A DNA stretch of 64,000 nt, from positions 20,144 to 84,143 of the forward strand of contig JAXDNJ010000001.1 in NCBI GenBank assembly GCA_034669505.1, in the 5' to 3' direction. Shown here piece after piece: positions 24,452 to 33,063 of the stretch (positions are counted from its first letter, which is position 1; each line of letters starts with the position of its first letter). This DNA is from JAFASC01 sp034669505 (GTDB lineage: Bacteria > Pseudomonadota > Alphaproteobacteria > Rhizobiales > Beijerinckiaceae). Below the pieces are notes generated by a model. It made no database searches. It was not told the origin of the DNA and saw only the letters and a program-made list of their open reading frames with translations. The translations under genes were made by a program, and so were the position numbers.

Positions 24452-25515
24452 GCGTCATAGTCTAGCGCGATTGTTTCCGTCGCCGGCCGGAACTGGCAGG
24501 TGAGAACGAATCCGGCCTCTTCTTCCCACGGCTCGAGTGAAAAATTCTGATCCATCGCGCCCGTGCCTTGAAGGAGTTTGGCGCGGCAGGTGCAGCACAT
24601 CCCACCGCGGCACGAATAGGGCAGATCGAGTTCGTGCCGTTCGCCGGCTTCGAGCACCGTTTCGTCTCTGCGCATGGCGATCTGGTGCAGCACGCCATCG
24701 AGCTTGACCGAGAGTCCCACCTCTTCGTTAGCCTCGGACCGAGCAGGGGACTTGATCGGGCGCGGCGGCGTCTCGGTCGTGAAGATTTCGCGATGGATGC
24801 GTTCGGAGGGCAGGCCGAGTGAAGCAAGAGTGGCGCTCACCTCGTCAGTCATCGCCAGCGGGCCGCAGAGGAACGCCTCGTCGACGGCCGTGATCCCGCC
24901 GGCGGTACGGATCAGCGGCGAAACCTTATCGCCGGTCAGGCGGCCGTGCAGCACATCCACGTCCTGCATTTCGCGCGACAGGATGTGGTGAATTGAGAGA
25001 CGATCGACAAACCGGTCCTTCAGGTCGTCGAGCTCATCCTTGAACATGATCGTCGCGGACGACCTGTTGCCGTAGAAAAGGACGAAATGGCTTCGCGGCT
25101 CGCGCGTGAGCACGGTTTTGATGATCGAGAAGATCGGCGTGATGCCGGAACCGGCAGCGAAGCCTATGTAGGTGCGCTCCGCCGCCGCGTCGGGGGCGAG
25201 ACCGAAGCGGCCGTCCGGCGGCATCACGTCGATCGTGTCGCCAGCCTTTAGTTGCGCGTTGGCAAAAGATGAGAACAAGCCGCCGTCGAGCCGCTTGATC
25301 GCGACGCGGAGCTCACCGTCATCGAGGCCGGAGCAGATGGAGTAGGAACGCCGTACTTCCGCGCCGTCGAGGTCCGTGCGCAGTGTCAGATATTGACCGC
25401 TGGTGAAGGCGAAATCCTTGCGTATGCCGTCCGGCACGGCGAACCGGATCGAGATTGCTTCCGCCGTTTCGCGGCGAACGTCTGCAATCGTGAGGGGATG
25501 GAAACTGTGCGCCAT
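24445..25515 (-). CDS. paaE: Phenylacetyl-CoA epoxidase reductase subunit
   Basis: A 356-aa reductase that carries electrons from NAD(P)H through flavin and an iron-sulfur cluster to the PaaABC oxygenase. An N-terminal FNR-type FAD domain (RRSYSICS) and NAD domain (GFAAGSGITPIFSI) are followed by a plant-type [2Fe-2S] domain with cysteines C302, C307, C310 and C340. It starts 7 bases after paaD and ends the paa operon, in the normal paaABCDE order. All expected cofactor ligands are visible. Symbols vary: the same subunit is called PaaK in some genomes. Confidence 0.95.
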   Translation of the reverse strand: MAHSFHPLTIADVRRETAEAISIRFAVPDGIRKDFAFTSGQYLTLRTDLDGAEVRRSYSICSGLDDGELRVAIKRLDGGLFSSFANAQLKAGDTIDVMPPDGRFGLAPDAAAERTYIGFAAGSGITPIFSIIKTVLTREPRSHFVLFYGNRSSATIMFKDELDDLKDRFVDRLSIHHILSREMQDVDVLHGRLTGDKVSPLIRTAGGITAVDEAFLCGPLAMTDEVSATLASLGLPSERIHREIFTTETPPRPIKSPARSEANEEVGLSVKLDGVLHQIAMRRDETVLEAGERHELDLPYSCRGGMCCTCRAKLLQGTGAMDQNFSLEPWEEEAGFVLTCQFRPATETIALDYDAM

Positions 25516-25522
25516 TTCTCAA

Positions 25523-26041
25523 TCAAATGCATTTGAAGTAGTCGAAGGGCTCGCGGCAGGTCGTGCAGCGCCAGAGCGCCTTGCACGCGGTTGAGCCGAA
25601 TTCGGAGATCTTTTCCGTGTGCTGCGAACCGCAATGGGGGCAGGCGACGCTCTCCTGGCCAAAGAGGGCGCGACGGGCGGCGGGCGCCGCCGGCGGCGCG
25701 ATGCCGTAAGCTCTGAGTTTGGCTTTGCCCGCTTCGCTCATCCAGTCGGTCGTCCAGGCCGGCGAGAGCACTCGACGAACTCGCGCATTCTCGATGCCGG
25801 CCTTCATCAGAGCCGCTCTGACCTCAAAGCCGATCACATCCATTGCCGGGCAGCCGGAATAGGTCGGGGTGAGGGTCACTTCGATGCCGCCGTCTGCTAC
25901 AGTTTCAACGGAGCGCAGCACGCCGAGATCGGCGATCGTGAGAACCGGGATCTCGGGGTCGCAAACCTGTTCGACGGCAGCGCGCGCCACAGCGACCAGA
26001 TCGTCTTCCGTGTGAGGCTCTGCGAGCTCGAGCGCGGACAT
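25523..26041 (-). CDS. paaD: Phenylacetate degradation protein PaaD (Fe-S/metal maturation type)
   Basis: A 172-aa protein with an N-terminal MIP18/DUF59 domain (PEIPVLTIADLGVLR...YSGCPAMDVI) and a C-terminal zinc-ribbon-like segment (CPHCGS and CTTC pairs, ending FDYFKCI). PaaD is required for the multicomponent phenylacetyl-CoA epoxidase, probably in metal-centre maturation. The ATG at 26041 overlaps the paaC stop as TGATG; an ATG at 26047 is equally possible. The long upstream extension of the open frame lies inside paaC and was rejected. Confidence 0.93.
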   Translation of the reverse strand: MSALELAEPHTEDDLVAVARAAVEQVCDPEIPVLTIADLGVLRSVETVADGGIEVTLTPTYSGCPAMDVIGFEVRAALMKAGIENARVRRVLSPAWTTDWMSEAGKAKLRAYGIAPPAAPAARRALFGQESVACPHCGSQHTEKISEFGSTACKALWRCTTCREPFDYFKCI

Positions 26042-26817
26042 CACCATACCGCCTCGGGATGCGCGCGCTGCAGGAACTGCAGATCGGCGAGGATATAGCC
26101 GAGATGCTCGCTGTGGCATCCGCTGCGTCCGCCGGTCTGCATGAACGGCGTGTTCGGGATTTTCAGTGCCGCTTCGCGCAGGATCGGCTCGATGCGCGCC
26201 TGCCAGGGCTCACGTAGCGCGCCGGTATCCGGCGCGATGCCCGAACTTGCCAGCAACCGCTCCGTCTCGTCCCTCTCGAACAGCTCGCCGGTGTATATCC
26301 ACAGTTCATCCAACGCGGCCTCAGCGCGCTCATGACTCTCGTCGGTGCCGTCGCCGAGACGGATCAGCCATTCGGCGGAGTGACGCAAATGATATGCAGT
26401 CTCCTTCTCGGCTTTGGCGGAGATGGCGGCGAGCGTCTCGTCGCGAGAGATCATCATCTCGCGCCAATACAAATCCATGAAGGCGGAGAACAGAAACTGC
26501 CGCACGATGGTGGCGGCGAAATCGCCATTCGGCTGCTCGACAAGCAGACAATTGCGGTACTGATGCTGCTCGCGCCGATAGGCGAAGTGATCTTCGGTAA
26601 GGCGTGAGCCGTCGACCTGCGCCGCATAATCGTAGAGCGAGCGCGCTTGGCCGATGAGATCGAGCGCAATGTTGGCGAGCGCAATATCTTCTTCGACGAG
26701 CGGCGCGTGACCGCACCATTCCGACAGTCGATGTCCGAGGATCAGCGCATCATCGGCGCGCTGCAACACGAGCGACAGCAGCGGCGTTTCGCTAAAGGAG
26801 ATCGAGGTCGTCGACAT
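26041..26817 (-). CDS. paaC: Phenylacetyl-CoA epoxidase subunit PaaC (structural)
   Basis: A 258-aa ferritin-like protein that pairs with PaaA in the oxygenase core and is thought to be structural rather than catalytic. Family stretches include LGHRLSEWCGHAPLVEEDIAL, ALDLIGQARSLYDYAA and SAEWLIRLGDGTDESHER. The ATG at 26817 overlaps the paaB stop (TGATG), and its own stop overlaps paaD, indicating translational coupling. A GTG one codon upstream is possible. Confidence 0.95.
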   Translation of the reverse strand: MSTTSISFSETPLLSLVLQRADDALILGHRLSEWCGHAPLVEEDIALANIALDLIGQARSLYDYAAQVDGSRLTEDHFAYRREQHQYRNCLLVEQPNGDFAATIVRQFLFSAFMDLYWREMMISRDETLAAISAKAEKETAYHLRHSAEWLIRLGDGTDESHERAEAALDELWIYTGELFERDETERLLASSGIAPDTGALREPWQARIEPILREAALKIPNTPFMQTGGRSGCHSEHLGYILADLQFLQRAHPEAVW

Positions 26818-27104
26818 CACATGTGTCCGACGTCTTCCGGCACGTCGTAGAACGTCGGATGGCGGTAGATTTTCGACAGAGCCGGCTCGAACAGCTCACC
26901 TTTGTCCCACGGATCGGAGGCGATGATCGCGCTCGACGGCACAACCCAGATCGAATTGCCTTCGCCGCGCCGCGTATAGACGTCGCGCGCCGCCTGCAGC
27001 GCCATTTCCGCGTCGGCCGCGTGGACCGAGCCGCAATGTTTGTGCGCGAGGCCCGAGCGCGAGCGGATGAACACTTCCCAGAGCGGCAGATGTTTTTCGC
27101 TCAT
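26817..27104 (-). CDS. paaB: Phenylacetyl-CoA epoxidase subunit PaaB
   Basis: A 95-aa small subunit (MSEKHLPLWEVFIRSRSGL..., later SIWVVPSSAIIAS), normal in length for PaaB, which organises the PaaA-PaaC complex. The longer open frame upstream overlaps paaA and shows no similarity, so the ATG at 27104 is used. It begins 13 bases after the paaA stop and overlaps paaC. Confidence 0.94.
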   Translation of the reverse strand: MSEKHLPLWEVFIRSRSGLAHKHCGSVHAADAEMALQAARDVYTRRGEGNSIWVVPSSAIIASDPWDKGELFEPALSKIYRHPTFYDVPEDVGHM

Positions 27105-27117
27105 CCTATTACTACCA

Positions 27118-28113
27118 CTACTCCGCCGCGATCTGCATGGCGTCGCGCCGGGCGCGGCGCTTCTCGGCATAAGCCAACGCCGCCTCACGCACCCACGCGC
27201 CGTTCTCGTGCGCCTTGCGACGCACCCGCATCCGCTCGCGATTGCAGGGTCCGCCGCCCGACAGCACGCGCTTGAACTCGCTCCAGTCGATCGGCCCGAT
27301 TTTCCAATGGCCGCTCGCTTCGTCATACGCGAGCTCCTTGTCGGGGATCGCCAAGCCGAGATAATGCGCCTGCGGTACCGTCGCATCGATGAATTTTTGT
27401 CTGAGATCGTCGTTGGAAAAGCGTTTGATCTTCCAGCGCGTCGACTGGTCGGAATGCTGGCTTTCCGTGTCCGGCGGGCCGAACATCATCAGGCACGGCC
27501 ACCACCAGCGGTTCAGCGCATCCTGCGCCATCGCCTTCTGCTCGGGCGTGCCGCGCGCGAGCGTCAGCATGATCTCGTACCCTTGGCGCTGGTGAAAACT
27601 CTCTTCCTTGCAGATGCGGATCATGGCGCGCGCATAGGGACCGTAAGAGCAGCGGCAGAGCGGGATCTGGTTCATGATCGCTGCGCCGTCGACGAGCCAG
27701 CCGATCGCGCCGATATCGGCCCAGGTCAGCGTCGGATAATTAAAGATCGAGGAGTACTTGGCTTTTCCGGAAAGCAGCTGCTCGATCAGCTCTTCGCGGG
27801 ACACATCGAGCGTCTCGGCGGCGGCATAAAGATACAGCCCGTGGCCGGCCTCGTCCTGCACCTTGGCGAGCAGCGCCACCTTGCGCTTCAGCGACGGCGC
27901 GCGGGTGATCCAATTGCCTTCCGGCAGCATGCCAACGATCTCGGAATGCGCATGCTGCGAAATCTGCCGCACGAGCGTGCGCCGGTAGGCCTCCGGCATC
28001 CAGTCGTTCGGCTCGATTTTGCCTTCCGCCTCGACGCGGGATTGAAAGCGCGCGGCCTCCGTGGATCGGTCGGTCGGCTCGTCGGAAATGGTATTCAGCG
28101 CTTGCGTGTACAT
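27118..28113 (-). CDS. paaA: Phenylacetyl-CoA epoxidase catalytic subunit PaaA
   Basis: A 331-aa di-iron monooxygenase subunit that converts phenylacetyl-CoA to its ring-1,2-epoxide, the first committed step of aerobic phenylacetate breakdown. Iron ligands fit E58, E88 and H91 (QDEAGHG) plus E171 and H174 (EESFHQRQG). A good GGAGAGG Shine-Dalgarno (28117-28123) precedes the ATG. First of five paa genes; its promoter region carries a large perfect inverted repeat just after paaX. Later pathway genes (paaG, paaZ, paaJ, paaK ligase) are not in the window. Confidence 0.96.
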   Translation of the reverse strand: MYTQALNTISDEPTDRSTEAARFQSRVEAEGKIEPNDWMPEAYRRTLVRQISQHAHSEIVGMLPEGNWITRAPSLKRKVALLAKVQDEAGHGLYLYAAAETLDVSREELIEQLLSGKAKYSSIFNYPTLTWADIGAIGWLVDGAAIMNQIPLCRCSYGPYARAMIRICKEESFHQRQGYEIMLTLARGTPEQKAMAQDALNRWWWPCLMMFGPPDTESQHSDQSTRWKIKRFSNDDLRQKFIDATVPQAHYLGLAIPDKELAYDEASGHWKIGPIDWSEFKRVLSGGGPCNRERMRVRRKAHENGAWVREAALAYAEKRRARRDAMQIAAE

Positions 28114-28136
28114 CGGCCTCTCCGAGGCTGGACGAT

Positions 28137-28184
28137 TAATGTGTCACAAAAATGAGATATGTCAACGATTTTTGTGACACATTA
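28137..28184 (-). promoter_or_regulatory. paaA promoter with perfect 17-bp inverted-repeat operator
   Basis: TAATGTGTCACAAAAAT (28137-28153) and its exact reverse complement (28168-28184) flank a 14-base spacer. Inside the spacer, on the minus strand, is a consensus -35 TTGACA (28165-28160). A weak -10 (ATTAAT, 28140-28135) follows at about 19 bases. An operator straddling the -35 of paaA is the natural reading, and PaaX, encoded next to it, is the likely ligand-controlled repressor. The distal arm ends in the paaX stop codon. The same sequence could fold as a 17-bp RNA stem, but it lacks a GC-rich arm and T tract. Confidence 0.75.
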
Positions 28185-29054
28185 TCTGGGCTGGCTAGCA
28201 AAGCGCCCGCTCATTGCGGGGGCCGGCGGAGGCAGCGGGCCGCGTTCTTCCACGGCGTGGCCGCTGAGCCAGTGGTCGGTAGGATCGGCAACTGCCGCAT
28301 AGATTTGGGCGCAGAGATCGTGCGCCGCTCGGCCGGGCCATCCCTGGGGGAGGAGCGGTGCGGGTAAAAGCGGGTCGCGCAAGACGATGCGGCGATATTG
28401 GTGGATCAGCAGAATGCGTATGACGAGACAGCCGAGGTCGTCCGGGACGCCCCGGCCAGCCAAAGCCTCCCATATCGGTTCGAACATTGCGTTGAACTGG
28501 TCGTAGCGCGTCGCAATGTCCTCCAACGGCCAGGCTCGAGCGGCAAGACGCCGGGCGGTCTGCGGCGCCCCAGCCTCCGCGCTGAGGTGAAGCCCTGATC
28601 CCACGCCGGGATTGCCGAGCCCGAGAAGCACGTCGGGCGTAAGCACCCCATAGCCGCTCTGCTGCCACTGCGCCCGCCCATCGGCGCGCTCCATGCCGCT
28701 GCCTTCCAGTAGCACGAGGTCGAAGCGGCCATCCCATTCCTGGCAAGACGCGCCGTAGATTTTCTGGGCTGCTTCGGAAAATGCCTGCCGCCCCGAACTG
28801 GATAGCGAGTAGAACGTGTTCCGGCCAATCTTCTTGCGCTCGAACAGCCCCTCGGCGACGAGCCGCGACATCGCGGTGCGCACCAGCGTTTCGCTCACCC
28901 GGAACGCCCGCATGATCTCGAGCAGCGAGGCAAGCGCCAAGTGCCCGCCGCGCGGCACGATGGCGTCACCGAACAGGGTGACGATCAGCGATCCCGCGCG
29001 GATCGGCGTGCGCGCGTGAAATTGATTGAGAAGGTCTTCGACGGAGTCCCGCAC
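28182..29054 (-). CDS. paaX: Phenylacetate operon repressor PaaX
   Basis: A 290-aa PaaX-family regulator. An N-terminal winged-helix region (about 20-90, with SLIVTLFGDAIVPRGGHLAL and RTAMSRLVAEGLFERKK) is followed by the family's central and C-terminal domains (LIHQYRRIVLRDPLLP). PaaX releases DNA on binding phenylacetyl-CoA. The start is GTG at 29054. It lies immediately upstream of paaA on the same strand, with the inverted repeat between them, so it would control paaABCDE without that site lying in its own promoter. Confidence 0.93.
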   Translation of the reverse strand: MRDSVEDLLNQFHARTPIRAGSLIVTLFGDAIVPRGGHLALASLLEIMRAFRVSETLVRTAMSRLVAEGLFERKKIGRNTFYSLSSSGRQAFSEAAQKIYGASCQEWDGRFDLVLLEGSGMERADGRAQWQQSGYGVLTPDVLLGLGNPGVGSGLHLSAEAGAPQTARRLAARAWPLEDIATRYDQFNAMFEPIWEALAGRGVPDDLGCLVIRILLIHQYRRIVLRDPLLPAPLLPQGWPGRAAHDLCAQIYAAVADPTDHWLSGHAVEERGPLPPPAPAMSGRFASQPR

Positions 29055-29176
29055 TGGATCTACCTACATCAGGTCAGAAGTTCCGCCGAGGCCATCTCGC
29101 TCTAGCATCGGGCCCGCAGCCAGCTAAGATCGTGCCGGCACCCGTTCGTCTGCATCCCATCGGCATCCGCTAGCCA

Positions 29177-30481
29177 ATGATCCTCACCGACATCGCTAAG
29201 CGCGTCTACGATCATACCTGGAAGCTTGATCCGATCGTGCGCAGCCTGCTCGATACGGACTTCTATAAGCTCCTCATGCTGCAGATGATCTGGGGCCTCT
29301 ACCCGAATGTCGAGGCGACGTTCTCCCTCGTCAACCGGACGCGGAGCATGCGCATCGCCGAGGAGATCGACGAGCAGGAACTGCGTGATCAGCTCGATCA
29401 CGCGCGCACCATCAGCTTCACCAAGAATGAGATGATCTGGCTCGCCGGCAACACGTTCTACGGCCGGTCGCAGATTTTCGATCCGAAATTTTTGGCGTGG
29501 CTTGCAAAGTTCCAGCTGCCGGAATACGAGCTACGCCGCGAGGACGGCCAGTTCGTCCTGCATTTCCATGGGCCCTGGACCCACACCTCGATGTGGGAAA
29601 TCCCAGCGCTGGCGATCATCAACGAATTGCGCTCGCGTGCGGCGCTGCGCGGCCTCGGCCGATTCACGCTGGACGTGCTGTATGCCCGCGCCAAAGCCAA
29701 ACTCTGGTCGAAGGTCGAGCGCCTGCGCGAATTGCCGGACCTGCGCATTTCGGACTTCGGCACGCGCCGCCGCCACTCCTTCCTATGGCATCGCTGGTGC
29801 GTCGCGGCTTTGAAGGAGGGGCTCGGCGACAAGTTCATAGGTACCAGCAACGTGCTGCTCGCGATGGACACCGATCTCGAAGCGATTGGCACTAACGCGC
29901 ACGAATTGCCGATGGTGCTCGCCGCGCTCGCCGCCGATGAGACGGCCTTGCGCGCAGCGCCCTATCGCGTGCTCAAGGATTGGGAGCGCTATTACGGCGG
30001 CAATCTGCTTATCGTCCTGCCCGACACATTCGGCACGACCGCGTTCCTGCGCGACGCGCCGGACTGGGTCGCCGACTGGACCGGCTTTCGTCCGGATTCC
30101 GCGCCGCCGATCGAAGGCGGCGAGCGCATCATCGCGTGGTGGAAGTCGAAGGGCAAAGACGCGCGCGACAAGCTCCTCGTCTTCTCCGATGCGCTCGACG
30201 TCGACACGATCGAAGAAACCTACCGGCATTTCCGCGGCCGCGTGCGCATGAGCTTCGGCTGGGGCACGAATTTGACCAACGATTTCGACGATTGCTCACC
30301 GCTGCCGAACGAAAAGCTCGCGGCGATTTCGCTCGTTTGCAAGGTGAGCGAGGCGAACGGCCGCCCGGCGGTGAAGCTCGCGGACAATCCCAACAAGGGT
30401 GTCGGCGATCGGGGCGAGATCGAGCGCTATTTGCGGGTGTTCGGCAACGCGGACCGCGTCGAGCAGGAAGTGGTGTTTTGA
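29177..30481 (+). CDS. pncB: Nicotinate phosphoribosyltransferase
   Basis: A 434-aa enzyme making nicotinate mononucleotide from nicotinate, PRPP and ATP in the NAD salvage pathway. Family motifs are LLDTDFYKLLMLQ (25-37), ISDFGTRRRHS (191-201, with the phosphorylatable-His region), GTSN (222-225), and late SFGWGTNLTND. Normal length for the proteobacterial form. It faces a PHA-type gene convergently with only 4 bases between the stop codons. Confidence 0.95.
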   Translation: MILTDIAKRVYDHTWKLDPIVRSLLDTDFYKLLMLQMIWGLYPNVEATFSLVNRTRSMRIAEEIDEQELRDQLDHARTISFTKNEMIWLAGNTFYGRSQIFDPKFLAWLAKFQLPEYELRREDGQFVLHFHGPWTHTSMWEIPALAIINELRSRAALRGLGRFTLDVLYARAKAKLWSKVERLRELPDLRISDFGTRRRHSFLWHRWCVAALKEGLGDKFIGTSNVLLAMDTDLEAIGTNAHELPMVLAALAADETALRAAPYRVLKDWERYYGGNLLIVLPDTFGTTAFLRDAPDWVADWTGFRPDSAPPIEGGERIIAWWKSKGKDARDKLLVFSDALDVDTIEETYRHFRGRVRMSFGWGTNLTNDFDDCSPLPNEKLAAISLVCKVSEANGRPAVKLADNPNKGVGDRGEIERYLRVFGNADRVEQEVVF

Positions 30482-30485
30482 CTTC

Positions 30486-30809
30486 CTACTTCTTCGGCGG
30501 GCCGCCGAGCCGAAGCATGTCAGAAGCCGATTTCTGCAGATAAGGCTGGATCTTGTTCGCCAGCGCGGCGAGCAAGAACGGCAGCTGCACCTCCACGCGA
30601 ACCTGCCTCGGCTCGATGTCGAGCTGCGCCGTCACCTTCTGGCCGAGCGCGCCGACTTTGATGTCGGCGTGATTGCCGGTCCATTGCACGTCCGAGGTCA
30701 TTTTTCCCGCGAAACTCTGTTGCAGAGGCCCAAGGCCCTCGGCGATGCGCCGGCGCGCTTCGGCCGCGCCGAGATCGTGCGGGATGGAAATAACGATCGA
30801 CCTGGACAT
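30486..30809 (-). CDS. Polyhydroxyalkanoic acid system family protein
   Basis: A 107-aa protein beginning MSRSIVISIPHDLGAAEARRRI, with DIEPRQVRVEVQLPFLLAALA near the C terminus. This matches the small PHA-granule-associated/putative PHA system family (TIGR02610-like). Its exact role is not established; no PHA synthase or phasin gene is in the window. Start ATG at 30809; it stands alone between convergent pncB and a divergent solute-binding protein gene. Confidence 0.75.
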   Translation of the reverse strand: MSRSIVISIPHDLGAAEARRRIAEGLGPLQQSFAGKMTSDVQWTGNHADIKVGALGQKVTAQLDIEPRQVRVEVQLPFLLAALANKIQPYLQKSASDMLRLGGPPKK

Positions 30810-30905
30810 GCGGACATCCTCTGGAGCGCCTTCCTAGCTCAGGAACGCGCACCCTCACCAATATAGCGCCGGCGTGCGATAAAGCAGAAAGAGGGGGAAA
30901 CGGAT

Positions 30906-32108
30906 TTGAAGACAACGCATCTCTGCATCGTGACGGCGCTGATCACGCTCGCCGCAGTCCCGCCTGCCACTGGGCAGCAACGCGGCGTCACCGCGACCGA
31001 AATCAAGCTCGGGCAGACGATGCCCTATAGCGGACCGGTCTCCGCCTTCAGCCCACTCGGCAAGGGCGAGGTCGGCTATTTCAACATGATCAACGAAAAG
31101 GGCGGCATCAACGGCCGCAGGATCAACTTCATCAGCCTCGACGACGGCTACGTGCCGCCGAAGACGGTGGAGCAGACGCGTCGGCTGGTCGAGCAGGACG
31201 AAATCGCCGCGATCTTCTCGAGCCTAGGCACCGCGCACAACACGGCGACGGCGAAGTATCTGCAGAGTAAGAAGGTGCCGCAGCTCTTCATCGGCTCAGG
31301 TGCCTCGAAATTCGGCGATCCGCAGCAATATCCGAACCTCGTGGCCGGCGTGCAGGCCTCCTTCCGGGCGGAGGCACGCGTCTATGCGCGCTATACGCTC
31401 GCCAAGAACCCGCAGGCAAAATTCGCGATCCTGGCGCAGAACGATGATTTCGGCCGCGACTATGTTGCCGGCGTGCGTGACGTGCTCGGCAAGGACCTCG
31501 ATACCCGCGCGACCGTCGCGAGCTACGAAGTCACCGATCCGACGATCGAATCGCAGATCGTCAATCTCAAGGCGACGGGGGCCGACGTGCTCATTGTCGG
31601 CTCCACCCCGAAATTCGCCGCGCAAGCCATCCGCCGGGTCTACGAAGTCGGCTGGAAACCGATGTTCTTCCTCGCCAACGTGTCGATCTGGGTGTCGAGC
31701 GTCATGGAGCCCGCCGGCCTCGAGAAAGGCATCGGCATACTCTCCACAGCTTACGTGAAGGACCCGAACGATCCGGCCTGGGCCGACGATCCCGGCGTGA
31801 AGGAGTACAAGAGGTTCCTGCAGAAATACGTGCCGGATGGCGATCTGCGCGACCAGGGCTTCGTCAACGGCTACAACAGCGCCATGGCGATGATGCAAGT
31901 CTTGAAACAATGCGGCGACGATCTCTCGTCCGACAACATCCTGAAGCAGGCGCTGAACTTGAAAGACATCGAGCTCCCGATGCTCTTGCCGGGCATCAAG
32001 GTCAACACCAGTCCGACCGATCACCTGCCAGTCGAGCAGATGCAGATGATGCGCTTCGACGGCAAGCAATGGGTGCGTTTCGGCGAGGTGCTCGACGCGC
32101 GGGATTAG
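30906..32108 (+). CDS. ABC transporter substrate-binding protein, branched-chain amino acid type
   Basis: A 400-aa periplasmic binding protein (Peripla_BP_6/LivK type) with a signal peptide (about 1-24, cleaved near ATGQQ). Typical segments are EIKLGQTMPYSGPVSA, KGGINGRRINFISLDDGY and VVASYEVTDPTIESQIVNLKATGADVLI. The start is TTG at 30906 with GAGGGGG 8 bases upstream. It is an orphan: no permease or ATPase is next to it, and its 3' neighbour is a convergent sugar permease. The ligand is unknown. Confidence 0.88.
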   Translation: MKTTHLCIVTALITLAAVPPATGQQRGVTATEIKLGQTMPYSGPVSAFSPLGKGEVGYFNMINEKGGINGRRINFISLDDGYVPPKTVEQTRRLVEQDEIAAIFSSLGTAHNTATAKYLQSKKVPQLFIGSGASKFGDPQQYPNLVAGVQASFRAEARVYARYTLAKNPQAKFAILAQNDDFGRDYVAGVRDVLGKDLDTRATVASYEVTDPTIESQIVNLKATGADVLIVGSTPKFAAQAIRRVYEVGWKPMFFLANVSIWVSSVMEPAGLEKGIGILSTAYVKDPNDPAWADDPGVKEYKRFLQKYVPDGDLRDQGFVNGYNSAMAMMQVLKQCGDDLSSDNILKQALNLKDIELPMLLPGIKVNTSPTDHLPVEQMQMMRFDGKQWVRFGEVLDARD

Positions 32109-32129
32109 CGCCCGCGCTGCGTCGCGCCG

Positions 32130-33035
32130 TTATTCCTTGACGGCGCCGGTGAGCGCCGAGACGTAGTACTCGACGAAGAAGGAATACAGGATGACGAGCG
32201 GCAGCGAGCCGACGAGCGCGCCCGCCATCAGCGAGCCCCAGCGATATATGTCGCCATCGACGAACTCGTTGACGATGGCGACCGGCGCCGTTTTGTTCTG
32301 TACCGACGTGATGAAGGTCAGCGCGTAGATAAACTCGTTCCAGCAGAGCGTCAGCGAGAAGATGCCTGCCGAGATCAGTCCAGGGAGCGCAAGCGGCAGG
32401 ATGATTTTCGTTAGAATCTGCCAGCGGCTGGCGCCATCGATCAATGCGCATTCCTCGAGCTCGAAGGGAATGGTCTTGAAATAACCCATGAGGAGCCAAG
32501 TCGAGAACGGGATGAGGATTGTCGGATAAACGAGGACGAGCGCCATCGGCGAGTCGAACAGGCCGTATCTTTGCACGACCGTCGCGAGCGGAATGAACAG
32601 GATCGAAGGCGGCACGAGATAGGCAAGAAAGATCGCCCCGCCGACCCATTGCGCGCCGCGGTAGCGCAGCCGCACGATGGCATAGGCGGCAAGCACGCTT
32701 GCCACAAGCGAGACCGCGGTCGCAAGCACCGATACATAAGTCGTGTTCCACAGCCATATCGGATAATTTGTTTCGAAGAGCAGCTTGTAGATATGCTTGA
32801 ACGTCGGCTTGACGACGAAGAACGGATTGAAATGCTCCATGTCGATGAGCTGCTCGTCCGGTTTGATTGCGGTCAGCACCATCCAATAGAACGGAAACAG
32901 CAGGACGATAAGGATGAGCGACAGCGGCAGCCACGTCGTGAGGGCCCGACGCGGCAGCGTCTCGAGATAGCTCATCCCCTCGGTTGAATCGTGAAGGATG
33001 CCGCCTGCCGTCGGCTGGACGATCGTGTCGGTCAT
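32130..33035 (-). CDS. Carbohydrate ABC transporter permease (MalG/UgpE type)
   Basis: A 301-aa inner-membrane permease with about six transmembrane segments. The cytoplasmic EAA loop (FELEECALIDGASRWQILTKIILPLALPG) couples to the ATPase. The ATG at 33035 is used; the longer frame overlaps the upstream permease gene and is arginine-rich noise. It is the last gene of an ATPase-binding protein-permease-permease operon (36512 down to 32130), which should import a sugar or polyol. Confidence 0.92.
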   Translation of the reverse strand: MTDTIVQPTAGGILHDSTEGMSYLETLPRRALTTWLPLSLILIVLLFPFYWMVLTAIKPDEQLIDMEHFNPFFVVKPTFKHIYKLLFETNYPIWLWNTTYVSVLATAVSLVASVLAAYAIVRLRYRGAQWVGGAIFLAYLVPPSILFIPLATVVQRYGLFDSPMALVLVYPTILIPFSTWLLMGYFKTIPFELEECALIDGASRWQILTKIILPLALPGLISAGIFSLTLCWNEFIYALTFITSVQNKTAPVAIVNEFVDGDIYRWGSLMAGALVGSLPLVILYSFFVEYYVSALTGAVKE

Positions 33036-33063
33036 CGCGCGGCTCTCGTTCGGCGCATCGCGC

